Below are positions 1 to 6,648 of a stretch of 14,362 nt of DNA, piece after piece (the first letter of the stretch is position 1; each line of letters opens with the position of its first letter). The notes under the pieces are model-generated. The model searched no databases. It worked only from the letters and a program-made list of their open reading frames with translations, and was not told the origin of the DNA. The DNA comes from Desulfobacteraceae bacterium. Its GTDB lineage: Bacteria > Desulfobacterota > Desulfobacteria > Desulfobacterales > Desulfobacteraceae. The position numbers and the translations under genes were made by a program. The stretch lies in the NCBI GenBank assembly GCA_003354055.1, contig PIVQ01000116.1, positions 1 through 14,362 on the forward strand, read 5' to 3'.

Positions 1-162
1 GAGAACCCGGTAGTCATCGCAGACATTATCTGGGGTATTTTTTCAGGCATGGTCCTTCTGGCGGAAAACGAACCCATGCTGAACACCAGAAAAGACTTTG
101 TAAAAATGGCTCTGGAAACCGCCCTGGATACGCTTCACCGGGGTATTAATCCTGTGGTCTGA
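1..162 (+). CDS. C-terminal end of a probable TetR/AcrR-family transcriptional regulator (partial)
   Basis: An open frame enters from the left edge in frame 1 and ends at TGA 160-162, giving 53 residues. The peptide (beginning ENPVVIADIIWGIFSG and ending LDTLHRGINPVV) resembles the last two helices of the ligand-binding domain of TetR-like regulators, where a 'W-G-x-x-x-G' helix is followed by a closing 'A-L-x-T-L-x-R-G-I' helix. The DNA-binding domain lies outside the window, so the assignment rests on the tail alone. It converges with the iron-sulfur flavoprotein gene, with 29 bp between stops. A 7-bp inverted repeat (158-164 and 181-187) spans this gap and could act as a weak shared terminator, but it has no clear T tract. 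Confidence 0.5.
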   Translation, partial: ENPVVIADIIWGIFSGMVLLAENEPMLNTRKDFVKMALETALDTLHRGINPVV

Positions 163-191
163 AACCAGCCCGGAATCATTTTTCAGAATAA

Positions 192-893
192 CTATACGGA
201 TTCACTCATCAGGGCCATCATCTTATCCTTCACTCCTGCCGTAACCGCTGCCCTGTCATGGCCGTTCTTCAACCGTGCCCCAAGCAGTTCCCCTACCCTG
301 GCCGCATGATCCATTACATCTTTTTGTTTACAGACATCCGGGATCATATCCGGGGTAATCTTTACCCCTTCACCGTGGATCATGCAGGGAATCCCCACCT
401 GGCAGGTTTCCCCATATCCGCAGGAATAACAGGACGCAGCGCCCTGACCGGCCACCTTATCCACAGTTTCAATGAAATTATACATGAGGAATTTTTCAAG
501 TCCATCAGCAGGGGCCTGGCCGTTGGTACCGCCGACGCCGACAGTAACAGCCAGCTTGCCCCAGAGCAAATTCCCTGCCTGATGACGGAACTGAAAAAAA
601 CGCTCCAAAAAGGCATGGGTAATCACATTGAGGGTGGAATAGTAATTGGGAGCACCGATCACATAGGCATCTGCCTCAAGAATCTTTTCCCGCAAGGGTG
701 CCAGATCATCGTCCAGTTTGCAAACATTATCATTCACACATCCCAAACAGGCAATACACCCGGAAATCGTCTTTCCCCGCAATGAAATAATCTCCACATC
801 CATGCCTGTATGGTCAAGCACCTGTTTTACCAGGGCGTGAACACCGGACTTACCTTCTTTTCTCGGACTTCCTGAAATACCAAGGACTTTCAT
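192..893 (-). CDS. Iron-sulfur flavoprotein (Isf-like), flavodoxin/NADPH-dependent FMN reductase family
   Basis: Predicted 233-residue cytosolic electron-transfer protein. The N-terminus MKVLGISGSPRKEGKS is the FMN phosphate-binding loop of the flavodoxin-like NADPH-dependent FMN reductase family. Residues 80-86 (GAPNYYS) match the loop that packs on the flavin ring. C46, C49, C52 and C58 form C-x2-C-x2-C-x5-C, the compact [4Fe-4S] motif of the Methanosarcina Isf family. Family members pass electrons between ferredoxin and acceptors such as O2 or peroxide. An additional Cys group (C155, C158, C164, C170, with C188) is not part of the minimal family motif and might bind a second cluster or metal. 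The frame continues upstream to 980, but the start at 893 is preferred: AAGGAG lies 7 nt before ATG and the flavin loop begins at residue 4. The extension would lie mostly inside the repeat at 917-1066. Confidence 0.85.
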   Translation of the reverse strand: MKVLGISGSPRKEGKSGVHALVKQVLDHTGMDVEIISLRGKTISGCIACLGCVNDNVCKLDDDLAPLREKILEADAYVIGAPNYYSTLNVITHAFLERFFQFRHQAGNLLWGKLAVTVGVGGTNGQAPADGLEKFLMYNFIETVDKVAGQGAASCYSCGYGETCQVGIPCMIHGEGVKITPDMIPDVCKQKDVMDHAARVGELLGARLKNGHDRAAVTAGVKDKMMALMSESV

Positions 894-916
894 ATGTTTT
901 CTCCTTTGTGTGGGGT

Positions 917-1066
917 TATAGCGATTCTCAAAATTATATTCCGATTCAAGATTCTCCAGCACCACGGATTGAACCAGCAAATAACGCTACCGGTACAGTC
1001 TTGAATCGCTTTGTTGTTGTGCTGCACTCCTGGTCATAACGGAACATATTTTTGTTATTTGCTATA
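917..1066. repeat. 150-bp MITE-like imperfect palindrome upstream of the flavoprotein gene
   Basis: The outer 26 bp at 917-942 and at 1041-1066 are inverted copies of each other with 20 of 26 identical positions, both beginning TATAGC. The exact centre of the interval is the perfect 8-bp palindrome TACCGGTA (988-995). Further inverted pairs are 942-951 with 999-1008 (10 of 10) and 976-985 with 1054-1063 (10 of 10). A short match at 957-965 with 1016-1024 continues the outer symmetry with small indels. The ends begin and finish with TA, as expected for TA-targeting IS630/mariner-type elements, but no transposase is present and no second copy is in the window. On the minus strand the left end supplies a perfect TATAAT (938 to 933) about 40 nt before the ATG, with a poor -35, so the element may drive the flavoprotein gene. 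Confidence 0.5.
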
Positions 1067-1129
1067 GTTTACCAGTCTTGCCCTTGATGGGCTTATGATG
1101 GTTTATACACAGCAGGAGGGGGTGGGGTC

Positions 1130-1145
1130 TGTAGCAGGTGTTACA
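1130..1145. promoter_or_regulatory. Crp/Fnr-type operator candidate, imperfect copy
   Basis: TGTAGCAGGTGTTACA has the 5-N6-5 geometry of Crp/Fnr sites and differs from perfect symmetry by one arm base (TGTAGC against TGTAAC) plus the central bases. It matches the perfect palindrome at 2123-2138. It lies upstream of the iron-sulfur flavoprotein gene, about 244 bp from its start codon, with the 150-bp repeat in between. The rest of the 894-1251 interval holds no gene. It contains this site, the repeat and a small hairpin (AGCCG-gtga-CGGCT, 1204-1217) without a T tract. Confidence 0.4.
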
Positions 1146-1251
1146 AGGGGGGAAAAAATTTCTCTGAGGTTTGCTGACGCTGGTGGGTGATTCGGACAGG
1201 CCGAGCCGGTGACGGCTGTCTGCAACTTAAATCCCGGAACATTTGGCACAA

Positions 1252-1956
1252 TCAGGCAGTACTCAACCGGGGCAGGATCAATTGTTTGTCCCGGAGGACG
1301 ATTTTTCCGGCGTCCTTGAGGGCTTTCATTGCCCGGGTGATGGAGACCCTGTGAGCACCGGTGAGAAAGCTTAGGTCTTCATGGGTCAGAGGGAAGCGGA
1401 TCACATGACCCTGTTTCCCGGGTTTTCCATGTTCCCGTGCCACATTGGACAAGACCCGGAAGAGGCGATCCTCGATACTGGGGGTGGCAAGGGAGCCGAC
1501 CCGGCTGCTGAGCTGATCGATCTGATGGCTCAGGGTTTTGATGATCCGAAGACCGATGGTGGGATGGGCCAGAACCACCTGCTCAAACTGGGCCCGGGTA
1601 AAGCCGCAGGTCATGGTATCTTCCATACAAACGGCAGAGACCGGATAGATTCCCTCTTCGGCAAACATGTTTTCCCCGGCAAAATCCCCGGCCTTTCTCA
1701 TATCCAAAGTAACCTGGGAGCCGTCCTCAAAAACCTTGTCCATACGGATCCGGCCGGTCTTGATCAGGAACATTTCATCTGCAGGATCCCCCTGGCGGAA
1801 TAGCAGACTTCCCTTTTCAAGCTGCTGCCGTTTGGCATCATGACTCAGGGGTGCGAGTTCGTCCTGTTCAAGATCCTGAAATATCCACAGATCTCCGAGG
1901 CAGACAGGTGATAGATCAGCATTCTTACCGGCCATTTCTTGACAAAGACAGGTCAT
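1252..1956 (-). CDS. Crp/Fnr-family transcriptional regulator with Fnr-like cysteines
   Basis: 234-residue regulator: a cyclic-nucleotide-type beta-roll at about residues 20-120 (with 'FRQGDPADEMFLIKTG' and 'AGDFAGE'), a dimer helix at about 125-160 and a winged helix-turn-helix at about 165-230. The start at 1956 is chosen over 1962 because AAAGGA stands 7 nt from it but only 1 nt from the earlier ATG. In this numbering C3, C5 and C19 sit in the N-terminal tail. C117 (context TMTCGF) aligns by eye with C122 of E. coli FNR, which suggests a redox or Fe-S sensor, although the N-terminal spacing is not the FNR one. The recognition helix reads HRVSITR. It keeps the two arginines of Crp (R203, R208) but has V204 where Crp and FNR have Glu, so a non-standard half-site is expected. 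Candidate operators are the two TGTAGC palindromes. The regulator may be autoregulated and control the neighbouring flavoprotein. Confidence 0.85.
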   Translation of the reverse strand: MTCLCQEMAGKNADLSPVCLGDLWIFQDLEQDELAPLSHDAKRQQLEKGSLLFRQGDPADEMFLIKTGRIRMDKVFEDGSQVTLDMRKAGDFAGENMFAEEGIYPVSAVCMEDTMTCGFTRAQFEQVVLAHPTIGLRIIKTLSHQIDQLSSRVGSLATPSIEDRLFRVLSNVAREHGKPGKQGHVIRFPLTHEDLSFLTGAHRVSITRAMKALKDAGKIVLRDKQLILPRLSTA

Positions 1957-2122
1957 GAACATTTCCTTTAAAGTAGGTTAGGAATCGTTACAAAATAACT
2001 TGTTCTAAATTGCTTCCAAAACCCCTTAAAAGACTGGGTATTTTGAAAACAAAAGATCAAGTAATTTTGGAGCCGATCCTTAAGTAAATGGCGTCAGGAT
2101 ACACGATCCTGAAACACCCTTC

Positions 2123-2138
2123 TGTAGCAATTGCTACA
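2123..2138. promoter_or_regulatory. Perfect 16-bp palindrome, candidate Crp/Fnr-family operator
   Basis: TGTAGCAATTGCTACA is a perfect inverted repeat with the 5-N6-5 layout of Crp/Fnr sites. It lies 166 bp upstream of the Crp/Fnr regulator start and 27 bp past the stop of the HD-domain gene. No T tract follows on the minus strand, which argues against a terminator. A weak possible promoter for the regulator is TTGGAA (2019 to 2014), 16 nt, TATTTT (1997 to 1992). The palindrome would be far upstream of it, around -145. A related imperfect copy stands at 1130-1145. Confidence 0.5.
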
Positions 2139-2164
2139 CCATGATGAAAACTGTCTTTCCTAAA

Positions 2165-2794
2165 CTACTCTTTTTCTTTCATTTGGTCCACGGCAGGTTC
2201 CCGGGTTTCCCAAAAAACGCCTTTTTCACAGGCTTCCCTTAATAACCGCTGGTAAAGCGATTCAAGTATTCCACCGGAAAAATAAGGATCCATATAGGCC
2301 TTAACTTCATCATACGTCACCTTCAGCTTCCGGTAGGATGAATGGTGGTCATTGGTGCACAGATTCTGAATCAACGGCATGAGTTTGTCGGCAGACTTAA
2401 CAATCCTGGACTCTAAAGACTCTTGTTTAATGTACTCATCGAACAATGCCTTAAGGCTTCCTGCAACAGGTGACGGTAATTTGGAAAACAATGTGTCTGC
2501 AGCCTTGAGTTCTTTTTCTTCCTTATCGGTGGTATCCCCCCGGTAGGGGTTGGTATCACCGGCATAGATCTCTGGCAAGTCATGAATCAGTGCCATTTTC
2601 AGAGCCTTTGCACTATCAATGTCCTCAAATTCATTTTCAAGAAGGATGAAAAACACAGCAAGATGCCAGGAGTGTTCAGCATCGCTTTCCCCTCTTCCCT
2701 TTTCAGTTGTCCGGCAGGTCCTCTCACACGTTTTGAATGTTTCAATTTCCTTCATAAAACCAAGCACGGATTCATTCGCTGATTCATTCGACAT
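2165..2794 (-). CDS. HD-domain nucleotide phosphohydrolase, YfbR/HDDC2-like
   Basis: 209 residues, soluble. The metal-binding HD signature is complete: H41 in AEHSWH, H71-D72 in ALIHDLPE and D136 in KSADKL. E75, in the HD-x-x-E helix, corresponds to the catalytic Glu of the 5'-deoxynucleotidase YfbR. The 'HDLPEIYAGD' context, followed by charged KEEKELKA helices, is typical of the HDDC2/YfbR group, which dephosphorylates nucleoside 5'-monophosphates with a divalent metal. Substrate choice cannot be read from the sequence, so 'nucleotidase' is a family inference. The start is supported by GAGGAGGTG 5-6 nt upstream of ATG 2794. It lies 84 bp downstream of yaeQ on the same strand and may share its transcript. 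The C-terminus (about 185-209) is a charged tail beyond the fold. Confidence 0.8.
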   Translation of the reverse strand: MSNESANESVLGFMKEIETFKTCERTCRTTEKGRGESDAEHSWHLAVFFILLENEFEDIDSAKALKMALIHDLPEIYAGDTNPYRGDTTDKEEKELKAADTLFSKLPSPVAGSLKALFDEYIKQESLESRIVKSADKLMPLIQNLCTNDHHSSYRKLKVTYDEVKAYMDPYFSGGILESLYQRLLREACEKGVFWETREPAVDQMKEKE

Positions 2795-2878
2795 TGGACA
2801 CCTCCTCGTGGATACAAGTGGATAAAAAGAAACTAAATAGATTAACAGGAATACAATGTCAATTTAAATAAATGGGCT

Positions 2879-3418
2879 TTAGCCTTGCGTTTGCAGCGTT
2901 ACCCAGGAAACTTCACACTCTCCGTTTTTAGCAGAGATGTAGGCAACACCGTCTGAAATTGTAATGGAAAGATCCATGGTCCGTTTCGTAAGTTCTGTCA
3001 ATGCCTGGATATCTTTCCAGGGAAACCGGAATACCGATGCGGAAAGATCATTGAACCGTTCCTGTTCCTTAGTCCACCATCCGTCTGCCTTAAAGTTAAA
3101 GGCATAGACCTTCACTTCAGGTGAAAGCCGGCAGGCCTTTTTGATCCTGTCAAAGGAGGGTTCGCCTATATCAATCCACAGGGATAATCGGTCATCCAGG
3201 GTCCGTGCCCAGATATCCGGTTCCTCAACGGCACTCAGCCCTTTTGTGAAGGAAAGATATTCACCGGCATTCATGCAGAAGGCCATTACCCTTGCCATCA
3301 TCCGTTCCCGTGTTTCAGACGGATGCTGGGCAATGGTTAAATTAAGGGTATCATAATGATCCCGGTCAATATCCGCCAATGTAATTTTAATTTTAAAAAT
3401 GGTTGGTTTTAATGCCAC
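2879..3418 (-). CDS. yaeQ: YaeQ family protein
   Basis: 179 residues, close to the 181 of E. coli YaeQ, and alignable along its whole length from memory: MALKPTIFKIKITLADIDRD at the start, 'HPSETRERMMARVMAF', 'FTKGLSAVEEPDIW', 'LWIDIGEPSFDRIKKAC' and 'RTMDLSITISDGVAYIS'. YaeQ proteins adopt a variant of the PD-(D/E)XK nuclease fold. A role in transcription elongation was once proposed (suppression of RfaH loss), but the biochemical function is unsettled. The start codon is GTG at 3418-3416, with AAGGA 6 nt upstream; the family-conserved MALK start supports it. It is the first gene of a leftward run followed by the HD phosphohydrolase. The 189 bp separating it from the amidase holds the divergent amidase promoter; no good promoter of its own was recognised. 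Confidence 0.93.
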   Translation of the reverse strand: MALKPTIFKIKITLADIDRDHYDTLNLTIAQHPSETRERMMARVMAFCMNAGEYLSFTKGLSAVEEPDIWARTLDDRLSLWIDIGEPSFDRIKKACRLSPEVKVYAFNFKADGWWTKEQERFNDLSASVFRFPWKDIQALTELTKRTMDLSITISDGVAYISAKNGECEVSWVTLQTQG

Positions 3419-3516
3419 AAATATTCCTTTTACAGGTTGTTTCAGTCAATTTAGGTAATGGATAGCATACCACACCTGCCACATCCAGACCATATGCTTG
3501 AGTTCAGGTCACCCGG

Positions 3517-3545
3517 TTGACATGAAACGAAGGCCGGGCTATATA
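3517..3545 (+). promoter_or_regulatory. Sigma70-type promoter of the amidase gene
   Basis: TTGACA (3517-3522) is a perfect -35 box. A 17-nt spacer separates it from TATATA (3540-3545). Transcription would start near 3552, giving a leader of about 56 nt. A GC hairpin, CCCCC (3547-3551) with GGGGG (3560-3564) and an 8-nt loop, overlaps the predicted start point and could affect transcript 5'-end stability or initial transcription. Confidence 0.6.
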
Positions 3546-3607
3546 GCCCCCACTACACAGGGGGAATGCAGTAACTCCCAATACTCTATTTCAATGAAGG
3601 TCGACAC

Positions 3608-4996
3608 ATGACTGAAACCAACTCTAAAATTCTGTTTCAATCCGTTTCAGCCCTGGCAGGGGCAATTCAAGCCGGAGAACTTTCATCCCGGGAGGCTGTT
3701 GATGCCCATCTCAACCGGATAAGCCAGGTTAATCCGGAACTGAATGCAGTGGTTCAACTCACAGCATATGAGGCCCGGGCCCAGGCCGCAGAAGCGGACA
3801 GGGCAGTTGAAATGGGAAAGATTTCAGGTCCCATTCACGGGGTGCCCATGACCATCAAAGATTCGTTTGATACGGCAGGTATCGTTTCAACAGGGGGGAC
3901 CCTTGGCAGAAAGGGATTTGTCCCGGACAAGAGCGCAACCGTGGTCACCCGGCTGCAAGAGGCCGGCGCCATACTCCTGGGTAAAACAAACACTTCGGAG
4001 TTCACCTTGACCTATGATACGGACAACCTTATCTACGGCAGAACAAACAATCCCTTTGACCTGTCCCGGATACCCGGCGGCAGCAGCGGGGGCGGGGCTG
4101 CCATTGTTGCAGCAGGGGGTTCGCCCTTTGACATCGGCAGTGATTACGGCGGAAGCTTAAGATTTCCGGCCCATTGCTGCGGGCTTGCAACCATTAAGCC
4201 CACATCAGGCAGGGTGCCCCGCACCGGGCACATCCTTCCATTTGGCGGATTGCTGGATGCCTTTCAGCAAATAGGACCTCTGGCCAGGCGTGTTGACGAT
4301 CTCTCCCTGCTTTACCGAATCATTTCCGGACCGGACGGCATCGATCCCTCAATTATCCCCATGCCGCTGGGAGATCCAGGTGCCGTTGATTTAAAAACCT
4401 TAAGGATCTCCTTTCATACGAATAATGGGATTATTGCGGCAGCATCAAACATTGATCAGGCAGTCAGAAAGGCTGCAGCCAGACTTGAAGAAGACGGGTT
4501 CGACGTTCAGGAAACCCGGCCGAAGGATATTGAGGTTTCCCACGATCTTGCAATGGCACTATGGGCTGCCGACGGCGGGGCCTCAATTAAGAGACTGCTG
4601 AAAGAGGCAGGCACCATTGAACATACCATTCCCTGGTTAGGCCTTGCCCCCGGCATTGAACCTGCCGCACTTGATGCCCTTCTCATTAAATGGTACGGCT
4701 TTCGGAGCACCATGCTGTCGTTTTTCAATAATTTTGATCTTATCTTATGCCCGGTGAATGCCTATGAAGCCCCGAAGATTGGATCACTGGGCCAGGATAA
4801 CTTAAGTGCCTTCAGCTATACCTCGGCCTTTAACCTGACAGGGTGGCCCGCTGCCGTCATCCGGGGAGGCACCACATCTAACGGCCTTCCTATCGGCCTT
4901 CAAATCGTTGCTCCGCCATGGAGGGAAGATATGGCCCTTGCAATGGCAAAATATCTTGAAACAGCATTTGGAGAGTTCGACGGTCCCGGCGATTAA
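3608..4996 (+). CDS. Amidase signature family hydrolase
   Basis: 462 residues, cytosolic (no signal peptide). The amidase-signature Ser-cisSer-Lys triad is intact: K84 in 'GVPMTIKDSFDTAG', S159 in GGSSGGG and S183 in 'GSDYGGSLRFPA'. The spacings of 75 and 24 residues are those of GatA (K79, S154, S178 in S. aureus). The family hydrolyses amide bonds of very varied substrates (Glu-tRNA-coupled Gln, fatty-acid amides, nitrile-derived amides). Absence of adjacent gatB and gatC makes a tRNA amidotransferase role unlikely. The substrate is unknown. The start is set by AAGG 7 nt before ATG 3608. It is monocistronic behind its own promoter. Its TAA (4994-4996) overlaps the stop of the convergent phospholipid synthase gene in the shared tetranucleotide TTAA. 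Confidence 0.88.
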   Translation: MTETNSKILFQSVSALAGAIQAGELSSREAVDAHLNRISQVNPELNAVVQLTAYEARAQAAEADRAVEMGKISGPIHGVPMTIKDSFDTAGIVSTGGTLGRKGFVPDKSATVVTRLQEAGAILLGKTNTSEFTLTYDTDNLIYGRTNNPFDLSRIPGGSSGGGAAIVAAGGSPFDIGSDYGGSLRFPAHCCGLATIKPTSGRVPRTGHILPFGGLLDAFQQIGPLARRVDDLSLLYRIISGPDGIDPSIIPMPLGDPGAVDLKTLRISFHTNNGIIAAASNIDQAVRKAAARLEEDGFDVQETRPKDIEVSHDLAMALWAADGGASIKRLLKEAGTIEHTIPWLGLAPGIEPAALDALLIKWYGFRSTMLSFFNNFDLILCPVNAYEAPKIGSLGQDNLSAFSYTSAFNLTGWPAAVIRGGTTSNGLPIGLQIVAPPWREDMALAMAKYLETAFGEFDGPGD

Positions 4997-6297
4997 GATT
5001 GCTCGCCTGATTTTTGACGGCCGACCCATATCCTGCCGCAAAAAAGGTATACGGATATGGCCCCAAGAATCAGATACCCGAACATCAGGACATTCTTTGT
5101 TTTAAAGATATAGGCCAGAGCAACAATAATTGAGGCGGAAATCAAAAAGAATACCGGTTTGGGGATCTCCTTGAGAATCACCCTGCCAAAATGGGCAAAC
5201 CGGATATGGCTGATCATCAGCCCCGTGGAGATCGCCGTAAAACCCCATAACACCGCAGGGGGTGATACAAGGGAAGCCCCAAGCACAATCAATGCACCGG
5301 CAGGGCTTGGGAATCCGTTAAATATGCCGGTGGGAAGATCTGTCCGTTTTTTATCCACCGTGACAAAGCGGATAAGACGGAATGCCACCCCCGCAATAAA
5401 GATCACCGCAAAAAACCAGGCTGCGGCACCGCCTTTTTCAACCACCACATAGGCAGGGGCCAGTCCGAAACTTACAAAATCTGCAATATCATCCAGGTAG
5501 GGACCGTATTTGGTTCCCCCGTGCTTCATTGCCATACGGCCGTCAAACAGATCGAACAACTGCCCCATAATAATGATACAGATGGCCCAGGCAAAAGAAT
5601 GATGATAGGTAAGGACAAGGGCAATTACGCCGCAGCAGAAGTTCAGCATGGACAGGATATCTGCATAGAGACGGTTAGGGATGAATTTAAACATCATGGA
5701 GGCAGCTGATAGTATAATACAGCCCATAAGCACGCCGTCCGCAATGTTCAGGATATCAGGATTTGCATCAACCAGAGCACAAAAAATCACCAGGGCAAAA
5801 CAGATGATGGCCTTGATTTTCCCAAAGTTATTGGCCGCCCCTGAAATATTCATCCAGGTCAGAATCCTCCGGGCAAAGAACTGTCCCAAAAGCTCTATCG
5901 TAACAAGGATCCAAACCAGTTCCACGGATAAAATTCCCGTGTAGGCAAATCCGATCATGGGCGGAAGATAGGTCAGTTTATCACACATGGGGTCCAGCCA
6001 TTCTCCCCATCTGGACACCAGATTACACTCCCTTGCCACAATACCGTCAGCTCCGTCAAGGATGGCGGCAAAGGTAAATATGAATATGGAAAGGGATTGA
6101 TAGGGCGTATAAAAGTAAAGAACAAAACCAAGAGCCGCCAAGGCGGTCCGCCAATAGCAAATTGCATTTGGAAACATCAGCCACTGATGTGAAAAAATAA
6201 AATCCTGCATAGACTGTTTTTTAACCACCTGGGCAAACCATAAAAAAAACAACGTCCCTATGGCACCGGATGCAGAAATAACCAAAAGTCTTTCCAT
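4993..6297 (-). CDS. Fused two-domain CDP-alcohol phosphatidyltransferase (PgsA-like + PssA-like)
   Basis: 434-residue polytopic inner-membrane protein with two complete CDP-OH-P transferase cores in tandem. Domain 1 (about 30-195) has the canonical motif D81-x2-D84-G85-x2-A88-R89-x8-G98-x3-D102-x3-D106, closest in style to phosphatidylglycerophosphate synthase. Domain 2 (about 205-425) has D249-x2-D252-G253-x2-A256-M257-x7-G265-x3-D269-x3-D273, followed by 'FVSFGLAPA' and later 'FNGFPSPAGA' (326-335), both hallmarks of phosphatidylserine synthase (CDP-diacylglycerol-serine transferase). The usual Arg of the second motif is Met (M257) and the following spacer is one residue short, so its activity or specificity may be altered. 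Each domain alone normally forms a stand-alone protein of about 180-250 residues. The start is supported by GAGG 7-9 nt before ATG 6297. It is divergent from the decarboxylase gene, which would act on the PS product. Confidence 0.8.
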   Translation of the reverse strand: MERLLVISASGAIGTLFFLWFAQVVKKQSMQDFIFSHQWLMFPNAICYWRTALAALGFVLYFYTPYQSLSIFIFTFAAILDGADGIVARECNLVSRWGEWLDPMCDKLTYLPPMIGFAYTGILSVELVWILVTIELLGQFFARRILTWMNISGAANNFGKIKAIICFALVIFCALVDANPDILNIADGVLMGCIILSAASMMFKFIPNRLYADILSMLNFCCGVIALVLTYHHSFAWAICIIIMGQLFDLFDGRMAMKHGGTKYGPYLDDIADFVSFGLAPAYVVVEKGGAAAWFFAVIFIAGVAFRLIRFVTVDKKRTDLPTGIFNGFPSPAGALIVLGASLVSPPAVLWGFTAISTGLMISHIRFAHFGRVILKEIPKPVFFLISASIIVALAYIFKTKNVLMFGYLILGAISVYLFCGRIWVGRQKSGEQS

Positions 6298-6648
6298 TAT
6301 TCAACCTCGAATTGCTCAATCATTATGTATGGTAAAATCCATTATCATCTACTTTCAATTCAAGGGTATGTATCATTTTCGCCCTGATTCGTCCATAATT
6401 TGGCGATTTTAACAATTGCACGCTGAAAAACATTAAAATTTAAGGGTTTCCCCGATTGCTTTTCAAATCAAAATTTACTATGGCTTGATTATCGTATCTT
6501 TTTCTCCCGTGCAGTGAATGTAAATCAAACTTAATTTTCCTAAAGGTACCTTTCTGAATATATTCTAAAACCCAAAGGAGGAAAGTCCGTTAAAGAAACA
6601 ACTGCAAACATTTTTTGATAACGCATCTGCCTAAACCAGGAGGTCCAC
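6298..6648. other. AT-rich divergent intergenic region between the phosphatidyltransferase and decarboxylase genes
   Basis: 351 bp without a credible gene. It must contain both divergent promoters, but no box pair is convincing. The best leftward candidate is TTGAAA, 18 nt, TACCAT on the minus strand about 40 nt ahead of the gene. Two perfect palindromes stand side by side: AAAGGTACCTTT (6542-6553) and GAATATATTC (6556-6565). A strong Shine-Dalgarno-like AAAGGAGG (6574-6581) follows with no start codon at a usable distance. Longest internal frames are about 20 codons and lack a ribosome binding site. Confidence 0.5.

Noticed and set aside
894..980. Longer N-terminus for the iron-sulfur flavoprotein gene (start at 980)
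   Set aside because: The extension has no family resemblance and runs mostly through the palindromic repeat. The good RBS and the flavin-binding loop point to the start at 893.
1195..1220. Hairpin after the Crp/Fnr gene as Rho-independent terminator
   Set aside because: The stem is short (5 bp) and the T run on the minus strand lies about 35 nt further, so it is not a convincing intrinsic terminator.
3608..4996. Assignment of the amidase as GatA of the Glu-tRNA amidotransferase
   Set aside because: The catalytic spacing matches GatA, but no gatB or gatC is adjacent and the gene has its own promoter, so only the family can be stated.
6325..6387. Small open frame of about 20 codons in the divergent intergenic region
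   Set aside because: No Shine-Dalgarno sequence, and composition is that of AT-rich spacer.
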